A DNA stretch of 64,000 bases from Oscillospiraceae bacterium. GTDB lineage: Bacteria > Bacillota > Clostridia > Oscillospirales > Ruminococcaceae. This document shows positions 8,105 to 17,135 of the stretch, one piece after another. Where the stretch lies: NCBI GenBank assembly GCA_020024615.1, contig JAHHTP010000005.1:8080-72079 (forward strand), in the 5' to 3' direction. The notes beneath the pieces were generated by a model. It was not told the DNA's origin and searched no databases. It saw only the letters and a list, made by a program, of their open reading frames with translations. The position numbers and the translations under genes were made by a program. Each line of letters begins with the position of its first letter. The stretch's first letter is position 1.

Positions 8105-8794
8105 TCAGCCACGCGCCTTCGGTTTTACTTCTTTTGCTGCTTTATTCTTTGCAGCATATTTTAACTTGTTCGCTTGTTTTCTCTGTTGCACTTCCAAGCG
8201 CACCTTCCGAGTATATACCATAATATTATTTCGACGATGATCCGCAAAATATTTTGGACTTTTTGCAAGTTTCAATAACTGCACTGAACTAAGCGCATCG
8301 CTTGCTGCTGAATGCTTACTGCCGATTTGATGCAGTCCCGCACCACTTAATGCGACATCTAGCCCCATTCTGCTCTGTCCTACCATCTGACAGTATTCTT
8401 TCTGAAAATCAACCCAATCATCAAAGCACGCGATTACCGGATCTTTTACACCTTTTGCCTTCAGTTCACTGCGCAGTTGTCTGGAATCATTGTCACTCCA
8501 AGAATAAAAACGAGCCGGTTCCTCACCAACCCAATTTAGAAAATCCAGAATTGATTCCGGCAAAGACATTTCATCCGCGACCTGATCCTGCACGATGCCC
8601 GTCAACTTGGTGCAGATTGGACAGATTGTTGAATACATCGGACGCACATACGCCTCATACATGGAAATCACTCGATATTTTTCATCCAACTTAACCGCAC
8701 CAATCTGTACGATTTCATTTTTTACAATACCAGATAAATTTCTAGCTGACCATGCAACCTGATTCATCTCAAAATCAACGAAAATATGTACCAT
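8105..8794 (-). CDS. DEDDh-family 3'-5' exonuclease
   Basis: 229 residues. Exonuclease fold with the first acidic pair in FVDFEMN near the start, a middle motif (FYSWSDNDSRQL) and the final HSAASDA motif with the histidine and aspartate that define the DEDDh group. The domain resembles the stand-alone exonucleases of the KapD/ERI-1 or DnaQ type rather than a polymerase subunit; the substrate, RNA or DNA, is not clear. The C-terminal 40 residues are very basic (lysine and arginine rich), likely a nucleic-acid-binding tail. A GGAGGG site precedes the start. It is the next gene after the clpX terminator, so it probably has its own promoter. Confidence 0.75.
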   Translation of the reverse strand: MVHIFVDFEMNQVAWSARNLSGIVKNEIVQIGAVKLDEKYRVISMYEAYVRPMYSTICPICTKLTGIVQDQVADEMSLPESILDFLNWVGEEPARFYSWSDNDSRQLRSELKAKGVKDPVIACFDDWVDFQKEYCQMVGQSRMGLDVALSGAGLHQIGSKHSAASDALSSVQLLKLAKSPKYFADHRRNNIMVYTRKVRLEVQQRKQANKLKYAAKNKAAKEVKPKARG

Positions 8795-8810
8795 TCTTTC
8801 CCTCCGTTTT

Positions 8811-8845
8811 TTAGAAAAAACGGGTCGGTGATAATGCCGACCCGC
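8811..8845 (-). terminator. Terminator after clpX
   Basis: Perfect eight-base stem CGGGTCGG / CCGACCCG (8821-8828 with 8837-8844), followed on the minus strand by six T residues (8820-8815). It ends the clpP-clpX transcript. Confidence 0.92.
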
Positions 8846-8862
8846 TACTATTTGACAAGAGT

Positions 8863-10137
8863 TTAAGCTCTGGTAATCACCGGTTCACCGGTTTTTTCCA
8901 CACATTCTTTGGTAATCAGAATCTTCTGTACCGCCTCATCAGACGGGATCTCAAACATCAGGTCCTTTAGCACATCTTCCATAATGCCACGCAAACCGCG
9001 CGCACCAGTTTTGCGCTCCAGTGCTTTCTTGGCAATCGCGCGTTTGGCATCCTCGGAAAACTCCAGCTTTACATCATCCATATCAAATAGTGCCTGATAC
9101 TGCTTCACGCAGGAGTTTTTCGGCTCCTCCAGAATACGAATCAGCGCATCTTCATCCAGTTCATGCAGCGTGGTGATAACCGGTAAACGGCCAACCAGCT
9201 CCGGAATCAGTCCAAATTTTACCAAATCATGCGGAACTAGGTCTTCCAGAAGTGCATCGGTTGCCTTTGCAGCTTCCATACTGGTCAGCTTGGAACCAAA
9301 ACCGATTGCGGAAGTATCTTTTCTGCGTCCAATGATTTTCTCAATGCCTTCAAACGCACCACCACAGATAAACAGAATATTCTTAGTGTCTACCTGAATA
9401 AATTCTTGATTCGGATGCTTTCTGCCTCCTGCTGGCGGTACATTCGAAACAGTACCTTCAACAATTTTCAAAAGTGCCTGCTGTACGCCCTCACCAGATA
9501 CATCACGGGTAATAGATACATTCTCCGATTTACGGGTAATCTTGTCAATCTCATCAATGTAAATAATACCGCGTTCCGCTGCCTCTACATCAAAATCAGC
9601 TGCCTGCAATAAGCGCACCAGAACATTCTCAACATCATCGCCGACATAACCAGCCTCGGTTAATGTAGTGGCATCTGCAATCGCAAATGGTACATCAATG
9701 ATCTTGGCTAGCGACTGTGCCAGGTAGGTTTTACCAACACCAGTCGGACCTAACAACAGAACATTGCTCTTTTGAATCTCCACACCATCCTCAAATTCAT
9801 CTCCATCCAGACTGGAAATGCGTTTATAATGGTTGTAAACCGCAATTGATAATGTCTTTTTCGCTTCATCCTGGCCAATTACATACTCATCCAGATAAGC
9901 TTTGATATCTTTCGGCTTTAATGTAAACTCCCAATGGGCATCAATATGATCCATACTGCCTGGAGTTACTTCTTTATTTTTTCCAACACGCGGATACTGA
10001 TTATCTGTGAACATGATCTTATAGCAGAGAGCTATACAATCCTCACAGATATAATGTCCGTTCCCGGAAAGCAATTTGCTGTGATTTCCGTCCTGCCCAC
10101 AAAAGGCGCAAACCGGAGTATTTTCATCTTTTGCCAT
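8863..10137 (-). CDS. clpX: ATP-dependent Clp protease ATP-binding subunit ClpX
   Basis: 424 residues from the ATG at 10137; a TTG two codons earlier (10143) abuts the clpP stop and is the alternative. The N-terminal zinc-binding domain has C10, C13, C31 and C34. The AAA+ core shows Walker A GPTGVGKT, Walker B IIYIDEIDK and the GARGLR sensor-2 region. ClpX unfolds substrates and feeds them to the ClpP barrel. It follows clpP with no gap, so the two are co-translated. In many Bacillota lon and engB come next; here a terminator follows and an unrelated exonuclease gene lies beyond. Confidence 0.97.
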   Translation of the reverse strand: MAKDENTPVCAFCGQDGNHSKLLSGNGHYICEDCIALCYKIMFTDNQYPRVGKNKEVTPGSMDHIDAHWEFTLKPKDIKAYLDEYVIGQDEAKKTLSIAVYNHYKRISSLDGDEFEDGVEIQKSNVLLLGPTGVGKTYLAQSLAKIIDVPFAIADATTLTEAGYVGDDVENVLVRLLQAADFDVEAAERGIIYIDEIDKITRKSENVSITRDVSGEGVQQALLKIVEGTVSNVPPAGGRKHPNQEFIQVDTKNILFICGGAFEGIEKIIGRRKDTSAIGFGSKLTSMEAAKATDALLEDLVPHDLVKFGLIPELVGRLPVITTLHELDEDALIRILEEPKNSCVKQYQALFDMDDVKLEFSEDAKRAIAKKALERKTGARGLRGIMEDVLKDLMFEIPSDEAVQKILITKECVEKTGEPVITRA

Positions 10138-10143
10138 ACTCAA

Positions 10144-10725
10144 TCACCGTTTTACCATAATATCGTCTACTAAACCGTATTCTTTTGCTTCTTCTGCTGA
10201 CATGAAGTAATCCACTTCACAATCGCGCGCAATCTGTTCTACCGGTTTTCCAGTATTCTCTGCCAGAATCTCATTGATGGTCTGTTTCATCTTAATAATA
10301 CGCTCAGCAGCAATCCGAATATCGGTAGCTTTACCCTGTGCGCCGCCGGAAGGCTGATGAATCATAACCTCACTGTGCGGGAGTGCATAGCGTTTGCCTT
10401 TTGCACCGCAAGAAAGTAAAAATGCACCCATCGAAGCAGCCATACCGATGCAGATGGTTACAACATCGCATTTGATGTACTGCATCGTATCATAAATTGC
10501 CATACCAGCAGTGATAGAACCGCCCGGGCTGTTGATATACAGATAAATATCCTTATCCGGATCCTGACTCTCTAAAAACAGAAGCTGCGCTGTAATAGTC
10601 TGTGCGGTCGCATCATTGACCTCGTCAAATAACATAACAATACGGTCATTAAGCAAGCGTGAGAAAATATCATACGAACGCTCACCGCGACTGGTCTGTT
10701 CAACAACATAAGGTACTAAAGCCAT
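10144..10725 (-). CDS. clpP: ATP-dependent Clp protease proteolytic subunit ClpP
   Basis: 193 residues from the ATG at 10725, chosen because GGAGG lies six bases upstream and MALVPYVVEQ is the usual ClpP start. The catalytic serine is S98 (GMAASMG), the histidine H123 (MIHQP) and the aspartate lies in the C-terminal DCEVDYFMSAEEA block. It forms the serine-protease barrel loaded by ClpX. It is separated from tig by a terminator-like hairpin, so some expression is probably from its own promoter. A heptad direct repeat resembling a CtsR operator lies 31-47 bases before the start. Confidence 0.97.
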   Translation of the reverse strand: MALVPYVVEQTSRGERSYDIFSRLLNDRIVMLFDEVNDATAQTITAQLLFLESQDPDKDIYLYINSPGGSITAGMAIYDTMQYIKCDVVTICIGMAASMGAFLLSCGAKGKRYALPHSEVMIHQPSGGAQGKATDIRIAAERIIKMKQTINEILAENTGKPVEQIARDCEVDYFMSAEEAKEYGLVDDIMVKR

Positions 10726-10755
10726 TTTTTCCTCCTTTTCAAACTGCGGAAAGAA

Positions 10756-10772
10756 ATCGACCAAATTCGACC
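10756..10772 (-). promoter_or_regulatory. Possible CtsR-type operator upstream of clpP
   Basis: On the minus strand GGTCGAA-TTT-GGTCGAT, a direct heptad repeat with a three-base spacer. The CtsR consensus is RGTCAAA-NAN-RGTCAAA, so the layout fits but each heptad has one or two mismatches and the spacer lacks the central A. Its position just before clpP is where CtsR sites occur in Bacillota. Confidence 0.35.
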
Positions 10773-10789
10773 TCTCCTTATAAATCACC

Positions 10790-10817
10790 AAAAGGGGCTG
10801 CTCTTGCTGACAGCCCC
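10790..10817 (-). terminator. Terminator-like hairpin between tig and clpP
   Basis: Stem GGGGCTG / CAGCCCC (10794-10800 with 10811-10817), followed on the minus strand by only four T then GG. Probably a partial terminator that uncouples tig from clpP-clpX. Confidence 0.65.
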
Positions 10818-10837
10818 AAATGTTCTATTGCATTATC

Positions 10838-12118
10838 TTATTTGATAACAGCGTTCTCTTTGACCATGTCAACTGCCATCTGAACTGCAACATCCTCAGC
10901 GATTACTTCCTGCGGAATTGCTTTTTTGACATTCTCAACATCGGTCTTGTACTGCTCAGCCATCTGAGTGTATGCTTCTTCGATCTTCTCAGCCGGAGCT
11001 ACAATGTTCTCATCTTTTACAATCTGCTCTAAAGCCAGACGGATTTTAACACGTTTCTCAGCCTGCTCTCTGAAGGTTTTGCGCATGGAATCTTTGTCCA
11101 TACCAGTATACTGTAAGTACAGATCCATGTTTAAACCCTGAGAAGCCAGACGGCCTTCGAAATCCTGCATGAAGTTGTCGATTTCATTCTCGTACATCTC
11201 TTCCGGAATTTCAGCTTCCATTTTCTCGATAACGGTATCAATGAGTTTGTTTTCAACATCAACATCAGCAGCTTTCTCGCTCTGCTCAGTCATTTTTGCA
11301 TTGATGTCAGCTTTTAATGCCTCTAAGGTATCAAATTCACTTACATCTTTTGCAAACTCGTCATCCAGCTCCGGCAGCTCTTTTTTCTGAATGTTGTGGA
11401 TTAAGCATTTGAATACAGCTTCTTTGCCTTTTAATTCTTCAGCATGATAATCTTCCGGGAAGGTAACATTTACATCGAATGCTTCCTCAATGCTCTTGCC
11501 AACCATCTGCTCCTCGAAGCCCGGGATAAACTGGCCAGAACCTAACTCTAAGGAGAAGCCTTCCGCTTTACCGCCTTCAAACTCTACACCGTCAACAGAA
11601 CCGGTAAAGTCAAATACAACGGTATCGCCCATTTCAGCCGGACGGCCTTCTACATCAGCCATTCTTGCATTTCTTTCCTGCATTGCTTTTAAGCGGTTTG
11701 CAACATCCTCTTCGGTAACTGCATTAACAACTCGCTCAACTTCAATGCCTTTGTAATCAGAAACTTTTACTTCCGGTCTGCAAACGCAAACCATGGTAAA
11801 AGTAAAACCAGCCTCTTTGCTTACAGTGGTGATATCGATTTTCGGCTGAGCAACCAGCTGTAAACCAGACTCAACCAAAGCCTCGTTAGCAGCTTCCGGA
11901 TATAACATCTCAACAGCGCTTTCAAAGAATACGCTCTCGCCGTACAGTTTCTCAATCATAGCTTTCGGAGCTTTGCCTTTTCTGAAGCCCGGAACCTCAA
12001 TTTTTTTGGAATCTCTTGCAAATACTTTGTTGATACCTTCATTAAATTTAGCAGCGTCAACCGCAACGGTTAACTCGTAAGTATTGGTATCGAGTTTTTT
12101 GGTCTGTGTTAAAGCCAT
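10838..12118 (-). CDS. tig: Trigger factor, ribosome-associated chaperone and prolyl isomerase
   Basis: 426 residues, the normal length. The ribosome-docking signature appears as GFRKGKAPK near residue 44, followed by the FKBP-type isomerase domain (the block beginning GDTVVFDFTGSVDG) and a long helical C-terminal domain that forms the chaperone arms. It meets nascent chains at the ribosome exit. The order tig-clpP-clpX is conserved across Bacillota. A GGAGGAAAAAC site lies before the ATG and an extended -10 promoter about 145 bases upstream. Confidence 0.97.
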   Translation of the reverse strand: MALTQTKKLDTNTYELTVAVDAAKFNEGINKVFARDSKKIEVPGFRKGKAPKAMIEKLYGESVFFESAVEMLYPEAANEALVESGLQLVAQPKIDITTVSKEAGFTFTMVCVCRPEVKVSDYKGIEVERVVNAVTEEDVANRLKAMQERNARMADVEGRPAEMGDTVVFDFTGSVDGVEFEGGKAEGFSLELGSGQFIPGFEEQMVGKSIEEAFDVNVTFPEDYHAEELKGKEAVFKCLIHNIQKKELPELDDEFAKDVSEFDTLEALKADINAKMTEQSEKAADVDVENKLIDTVIEKMEAEIPEEMYENEIDNFMQDFEGRLASQGLNMDLYLQYTGMDKDSMRKTFREQAEKRVKIRLALEQIVKDENIVAPAEKIEEAYTQMAEQYKTDVENVKKAIPQEVIAEDVAVQMAVDMVKENAVIK

Positions 12119-12261
12119 TTTGTTTTTCCTCCATATATGATATTACCTGAGATCAATAAAATTTTAACCTCATATTGAAAGTCTTGTGATAATAGCCGTC
12201 CTGAAGCAGGAAAACAACTTTCATTTTCCATCTTCCGGCATGAAAGACTTCTATCCTTTTG

Positions 12262-12270
12262 ATTATAGCA
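12262..12270 (-). promoter_or_regulatory. Extended -10 promoter of tig
   Basis: Minus strand TGC-TATAAT (12270-12262). No good -35 hexamer lies 17 bases upstream (AGCAAA), so this probably relies on the extended -10. It would give a leader of about 135 bases. Confidence 0.45.
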
Positions 12271-12316
12271 CATTTTTGGCCATTTTGCTACATCCGTTTG
12301 AGAATTTACTTTTCGT

Positions 12317-13018
12317 TCATATTTTTTCATTCGGCAGAAGAAGCTGCGGCATAAATCCCAGATGATCACTGGAAATCAGCTCATAATAGATGCCGTCCCG
12401 CTCGCCACCGATTGCATACCGCCTGGATGCACCGTGCAGATGACCATAATAACAGGTTTTGATTCCAAATTCATGCAGAACATCTAAAATCTCATAGCAT
12501 TCGCTGCTCCCATAAATAGGCGGATAGTGCAGAAATACAATAATTTCCTTACCAGTTTTCACACCTTCCTGTAAAGACAATCGCAGTCTGCCCGCCTCAC
12601 GATCCAGCACCTTTTTGTCATCCGATTCTCCGGTTTCATTTACCCAACCACGGGTTCCACAAAGGCAGTAATCTCCAAATTCGTAGCAGTTGTTGAACAA
12701 AATTTTAATGCTGTCAAATCCCCATTCCTTTAGGGCATTTTCTACTTTGGTTTTGGTGGAAAACCAGTAGTCATGATTACCGCGGGAAATGATTTTCGTT
12801 CCCGGCAGCTTATGAATAAACTCAAAATCGCTTCTTGCCTGTTGCAGGGATAACGCCCAGGAAATATCACCCGGGATCATCACCATATCTTCAGCTGCTA
12901 CAACCGATTCCCAATTCTCTTTTAGACGCTCAGCATGATTTTCCCACCCACGAAAAATATCCATTGGCTTGTCGGCACCAAATGAAAGATGCAGATCGGC
13001 AATGCCATATAAGCGCAT
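12317..13018 (-). CDS. Calcineurin-like metallophosphoesterase
   Basis: 233 residues. All five metal-binding blocks of the calcineurin-like fold are seen: IADLHL (D-x-H) at the start, MIPGDISW (GD), RGNHDYW (GNHD), FLHYPP (H) and YYGHLHG (GHxH). These coordinate two metal ions for hydrolysis of a phosphoester; the substrate is unknown. There is no signal peptide, so it is cytoplasmic. It lies 22 bases after thrC on the same strand with an AAAGGAAAA site before the ATG, so it is likely the last gene of the rplS to thrC transcript. Confidence 0.85.
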   Translation of the reverse strand: MRLYGIADLHLSFGADKPMDIFRGWENHAERLKENWESVVAAEDMVMIPGDISWALSLQQARSDFEFIHKLPGTKIISRGNHDYWFSTKTKVENALKEWGFDSIKILFNNCYEFGDYCLCGTRGWVNETGESDDKKVLDREAGRLRLSLQEGVKTGKEIIVFLHYPPIYGSSECYEILDVLHEFGIKTCYYGHLHGASRRYAIGGERDGIYYELISSDHLGFMPQLLLPNEKI

Positions 13019-13040
13019 AGTTTTTCCTTTCTAAAATCCC

Positions 13041-14534
13041 TTACAGAATCTGTCCGCGAACATATTCCGCCATCTTTTCCTTTTCGGTCACATCGGTATG
13101 CAGCACTGCTTTCTCTTTCAAAGAGGCTAGCTGTTTTGGAATTTCCACCCCGGATACCTTCGATAAAACCGCCAGATTCTCATATTCGTCATCGGTCATC
13201 AGCGATTCATCTACGGCTTTTAATACATCGTTTGCAAACTTATACGGGCTTGCTGTGGAAGCAATGATTGTTTTAGTCGTATCACCGGTTTCTGCTTTGT
13301 AATCACGATATACCTTAACCGCAACAGCTGTGTGGGTATCACACAGATACGAGCATTCTGTAAAGACATCGTGAATGGTCTTTGCCGTATCCGCATCATC
13401 GCAGAATCCACCATAAAATTCAGTAGAGAGTTTTTCTTTTACCGAATCGGATACCTCATATCTGCCTTCTTTTTTCAGCGCATCAAACCATGTATTGATC
13501 TGTGCATCATCCTCACCCGACATTTTATACAGCAGACGCTCTAAGTTCGAAGAAATCAGAATGTCCATCGATGGAGAAGAGGTTGCATAGAAATTACGGT
13601 TACGGTCATAAATGCCGGTGCGTAAGAAATCGGTCAGAACATTGTTTTTGTTGGAGGCACAGATAAATTTACCAAACGGAACACCCATGCATTTGGCATA
13701 GTATGCCGCTAAGATATTGCCGAAGTTTCCAGTCGGAACACACACATTGACCTTCTCTCCCGGTGTAATCTCGCCATCTGCCATCAACTGTACATAAGAC
13801 GAAACATAGTAAATAACCTGTGGAACCAGACGCCCCCAGTTAATCGAGTTTGCAGAGGAGAATTTCTTGCCATGTGCTGCCATTTCAGCCGCCAGCTCTT
13901 TGTTGCCGAAAATCGTTTTTACACCGGTCTGCGCATCGTCAAAATTGCCTTTGATTGCACACACCCTTACATTGCTGCCTTCCTGTGTACACATCTGGCG
14001 TTTCTGCATCGGTGAGACACCGTCAACCGGATAAAATACCAGCATCTTCGTGCCTGCAACATCCTTAAAGCCCTCCAGAGCAGCCTTGCCAGTATCACCG
14101 GAAGTTGCAACTAAAATGACAATCTCATCATCACTGCCGGTGATCTTGACCGCTGTGGTTAAAAGCTGTGGCAGAAGCTGGAGTGCCATATCTTTAAATG
14201 CACAGGTCGGACCGCGCCATAACTCCAGCAGGTATTCCTGGTCACTGATTCTTGCCAGTTCCACCATATCATCAGCATTAAATTTTTCCGCAGTATATGC
14301 CTTGTTGACACAGGTAGCGATCTGTTCGTCGGAATAATCGGTCAGAAATAGCTTCAGCACCTCCACTGCACGCTGATTATAACTCTTGTCACAAAGAGCC
14401 TGCATCCATGCAAGATCAATCTGCGGCATTTTTTCCGGCACAAATAAGCCGCCATCGGTGGAAATGCCCTGCAAAATAGCTTGCGCCGCTGTAACAGATT
14501 TCTGATTGTCCCTTGTACTGGTGTATCGCATCAT
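13041..14534 (-). CDS. thrC: Threonine synthase
   Basis: 497 residues from the ATG at 14534; an AAAGGAA site lies five to ten bases upstream, and a second ATG follows directly. The PLP-binding lysine is K114 in TCAFKDMALQ, and the phosphate-binding loop VATSGDTGKAAL follows. The length and the N-terminus MRYTSTRDN match the longer type-2 threonine synthase common in Clostridia. It converts O-phosphohomoserine to threonine. No other threonine genes (hom, thrB) are near; it instead follows the RNase HII fusion gene, which is unusual company but consistent with a shared transcript. Confidence 0.96.
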   Translation of the reverse strand: MMRYTSTRDNQKSVTAAQAILQGISTDGGLFVPEKMPQIDLAWMQALCDKSYNQRAVEVLKLFLTDYSDEQIATCVNKAYTAEKFNADDMVELARISDQEYLLELWRGPTCAFKDMALQLLPQLLTTAVKITGSDDEIVILVATSGDTGKAALEGFKDVAGTKMLVFYPVDGVSPMQKRQMCTQEGSNVRVCAIKGNFDDAQTGVKTIFGNKELAAEMAAHGKKFSSANSINWGRLVPQVIYYVSSYVQLMADGEITPGEKVNVCVPTGNFGNILAAYYAKCMGVPFGKFICASNKNNVLTDFLRTGIYDRNRNFYATSSPSMDILISSNLERLLYKMSGEDDAQINTWFDALKKEGRYEVSDSVKEKLSTEFYGGFCDDADTAKTIHDVFTECSYLCDTHTAVAVKVYRDYKAETGDTTKTIIASTASPYKFANDVLKAVDESLMTDDEYENLAVLSKVSGVEIPKQLASLKEKAVLHTDVTEKEKMAEYVRGQIL

Positions 14535-14571
14535 CAAAATTCCTTTCGATATGTATTTTCGGAATCGTGTA

Positions 14572-15579
14572 TTAATAATACTCTTCCGGAGCAAAAGCAT
14601 CTTCAATCAGGTTGATATAAATTTTCCCTTCATACCCGACTACCTCGATGACATCGAATATAAATGCCGCATCCAGGTTTTCTTTCTGAATGTAATCCAA
14701 AGCCGCCGATATGATTCTGCGCTGTTTTTCAAAGGTCACAGCTTCTTTCGGCAGATACTCCGGATTCAAGGTGCGTCTGGATTTTACCTCTGCAAAGACA
14801 ATCTCATTGTCCTTTCTGGCGATAATATCAATCTCACCTTTTTTGGTTGCGTAATTACGCTCCAAAATCTCATAACCCTTTTTTATTAGATACTCGGATG
14901 CATAAGTTTCCCCACGGTATCCAAGTGACAACGGCGGAAGCGTCCCCCATTCGGCAAGGCGTTTTTTCAGAAAAGACTTCCGATGTATATCGGTAACGCC
15001 GTATTTCTCAATCCGCTGATAGTGTAGCGCCGTTCCATATCCCTTATGTTTGTTAAACGCATATTCTGGATACTGTGCATGAATTCCCATCATATACCGA
15101 TCACGGCTGACCTTCGCCAAAATTGAAGCGGCTGCAATGGATGCGGATTTTGCATCACCGCCGATGCAGTATTCCCCATTTGCTAAATCTCCCCAATCGG
15201 GTATAAAATTGCCATCTACCAGCACATAATCCGGTTTGATGGACAATCCCTCCACCGCTCTGGTCATGGCAAGCATGGTTGCCTTGCGAATGTCGATTTC
15301 TTCAATCTCCTCCACCGTCGCTGTCGAAACACAATAGCATATCGCCTGCTCTTTAATGGCATCAAATAGCTTATCACGCTTTTTCTCAGACAACTTTTTG
15401 GAATCATTAAGTCCCGGAAGATCATAGTCCTCTGGAAGAATGCACGCAGCTGCATAAACATCTCCTGCAAGCGGTCCGCGTCCAGCCTCATCCACACCAC
15501 AAAGCAGTGTGATACCACGCTGACTGCACAGTTCCCTGTCAAACAGCGATAAATCCGGCTTATGTTCCTGCTCTGCCAT
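14572..15579 (-). CDS. rnhB: Fusion of ribonuclease HII (RnhB) and YraN-type nuclease domain
   Basis: 335 residues against about 200 for RNase HII alone. Residues 20-210 are RNase HII with the active-site acids D30 and E31 (VDEAGRG), D122 (LVDGN) and D160 (SRDRY), the set that cuts the RNA strand of RNA-DNA hybrids. From about residue 218 a complete YraN/UPF0102 domain follows (GYRGETYASEYL, then GEIDIIA and FAEVKSR), whose D251, E264 and K266 match the PD-(D/E)XK nuclease core. In most Bacillota rnhB and yraN are separate adjacent genes at this place, so the fusion joins neighbours. An AAGGAG site lies before the ATG inside the end of rbgA. Confidence 0.9.
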   Translation of the reverse strand: MAEQEHKPDLSLFDRELCSQRGITLLCGVDEAGRGPLAGDVYAAACILPEDYDLPGLNDSKKLSEKKRDKLFDAIKEQAICYCVSTATVEEIEEIDIRKATMLAMTRAVEGLSIKPDYVLVDGNFIPDWGDLANGEYCIGGDAKSASIAAASILAKVSRDRYMMGIHAQYPEYAFNKHKGYGTALHYQRIEKYGVTDIHRKSFLKKRLAEWGTLPPLSLGYRGETYASEYLIKKGYEILERNYATKKGEIDIIARKDNEIVFAEVKSRRTLNPEYLPKEAVTFEKQRRIISAALDYIQKENLDAAFIFDVIEVVGYEGKIYINLIEDAFAPEEYY

Positions 15580-15580
15580 C

Positions 15581-16462
15581 TTATTTATTCTCCTTTATTG
15601 GCGGACGCTCAAAGGAGATCCTTCCGACTTTACCGCCACGGAACTCGTCTAAAAATACGATTGCCATTCGCTCGGTATCCTCCTCGTTGCCGGATACCAA
15701 CATACCGCGTTTTCTTGCCATCAGTTTCAGCAAATCGTATGCCTCCAGCTCCCCAGCGGTTTCAGCGGTCAGCTTGTAGCGAGCATAGAATGCATCCGGA
15801 TAGAATTCTCTTAAATATACTGCAAGGCGCATTGCAAGCAGTTCGGTATCAATAACATCATCCTTGACTGAACCGATAAATGCCAGTTTTTCACCAACCG
15901 CCGGATCTTCAAATTTCGGCCACAGTACACCCGGCGTATCCAGCAATTCCATGCCGTTATTTAAGGATACCCACTGCTTGTCACGGGTAACACCTGGTCT
16001 GTCCTCGGTTTTCGCGCGCTTGGCACCCGCCATGCGGTTGATAAACGAAGATTTTCCGACATTTGGAACACCAACAATCATCATTCTCGGTGCACGGCCG
16101 ACCATACCCTTTCTGTCCCACTGTGCCTGTTTTTCGGTCAGAACGCGTCTCATTGCCGCATCCAGTGCCTTTAAGCCTTTGCCCGTCTTACAGTCAGCTG
16201 CAATCGCCTCAACACCAATGGATTTAAAATACGCAATCCATGCGCGGGTCACATTTTCATCCGCACAGTCACATTTGTTGAGCATGATAATGCGCGGTTT
16301 GTTGTTAAGCCAGCGATCCAATTCCGGGTTTTTACTCGAAAATGGGATTCTGGCATCGATGATCTCCAAAACAAGATCGACCATCTTCAGGTTTTTCTCT
16401 ATCATTCGTTTGGTTTTGGTCATATGACCCGGAAACCATTGAATGGATGGTGTAATATCCAT
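15581..16462 (-). CDS. rbgA: Ribosome biogenesis GTPase RbgA (YlqF)
   Basis: 293 residues. Circularly permuted GTPase: the G4 motif LNKCD comes before the G1 loop GVPNVGKSSF and the G3 motif DTPGVLWP, the YlqF/YawG order. The N-terminal IQWFPGHMTKTKR block is specific to RbgA. It acts in late assembly of the 50S subunit. It sits between lepB and the RNase HII gene, the usual Bacillota arrangement, with a gap of 12 bases after lepB and one base before the next gene. Confidence 0.96.
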   Translation of the reverse strand: MDITPSIQWFPGHMTKTKRMIEKNLKMVDLVLEIIDARIPFSSKNPELDRWLNNKPRIIMLNKCDCADENVTRAWIAYFKSIGVEAIAADCKTGKGLKALDAAMRRVLTEKQAQWDRKGMVGRAPRMMIVGVPNVGKSSFINRMAGAKRAKTEDRPGVTRDKQWVSLNNGMELLDTPGVLWPKFEDPAVGEKLAFIGSVKDDVIDTELLAMRLAVYLREFYPDAFYARYKLTAETAGELEAYDLLKLMARKRGMLVSGNEEDTERMAIVFLDEFRGGKVGRISFERPPIKENK

Positions 16463-16474
16463 AAAGTCCCTTTC

Positions 16475-17062
16475 TTATTCCACTGCGCCAAATTGATTCA
16501 GTGGATAAATACGCAGGACAACACGTCCTAAAATATCATCAATGGACACCATACCGACATCAGAATAACGGCTATCAAGCGACACACTGCGGTTATCACC
16601 CAAAACAAAAACGCATCCATCCGGTACGGTTACCGGAAAAGACACATCCCCAGAATCCAGCGTTAGATTATTGATATACGGCTCATCCAGTACGACACCG
16701 TCAACTTTAACTTCGCCAGTCAAAAAATCAATATCCACTTCCTGACCTTCCGTTGCAATGATACGCTTAATAATAGCTTCTTCTTCCATATCTGTATGTA
16801 TAACTACAATATCACCGTATTCTGGTGTATAAAACAGATTGGAAATCAAAAGCCTGTCGCCTGATTCATCGGATATCCCGCTGGTATCTCTGCCATGCAG
16901 GGTCGATTCCATCGACGGCCCCCATACTTCAACCGTCTGAAAACAGAAGCTAAAGATAAACATGACAATCGCAAGACTGATGCAGATGGATTCCCCCCAA
17001 TCATACACCTCATGCCATAAGTCATTTTTCTGCAAACTTTTGTTGTCCGTTTCAGTTGACAT
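16475..17062 (-). CDS. lepB: Signal peptidase I
   Basis: 195 residues from the ATG at 17062, just after a GAAGGGAAA site; longer in-frame readings run back into rplS and are rejected. One N-terminal membrane segment (about residues 26-44) precedes the catalytic serine S50 (GPSMEST) and the general base lysine K99 (AIIKRI); the box D/E block GDNRSVSLDSRY closes the domain. It removes signal peptides on the outer face of the membrane. It lies after rplS behind an attenuating hairpin, a conserved arrangement with rbgA and rnhB. Confidence 0.95.
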   Translation of the reverse strand: MSTETDNKSLQKNDLWHEVYDWGESICISLAIVMFIFSFCFQTVEVWGPSMESTLHGRDTSGISDESGDRLLISNLFYTPEYGDIVVIHTDMEEEAIIKRIIATEGQEVDIDFLTGEVKVDGVVLDEPYINNLTLDSGDVSFPVTVPDGCVFVLGDNRSVSLDSRYSDVGMVSIDDILGRVVLRIYPLNQFGAVE

Positions 17063-17083
17063 ATTATTTCCCTTCTTTGCTGT

Positions 17084-17116
17084 AAAAAAGCAAAAAGGGA
17101 CGAAAACCCGTCCCTT
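17084..17116 (-). terminator. Attenuating terminator between rplS and lepB
   Basis: Stem AAGGGACG / CGTCCCTT (17095-17102 with 17109-17116) with T runs on the minus strand after it (17096-17092 and 17089-17084). It would lower transcription into lepB relative to the ribosomal protein gene. Confidence 0.8.
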
Positions 17117-17135
17117 CTCTGCCTCTATGGAATCA

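Noticed and set aside
15864..16427. A 187-codon plus-strand open frame inside rbgA
   Set aside because: Antisense to a gene with all GTPase motifs; the frame is low-complexity in serine and proline and has no start signal.
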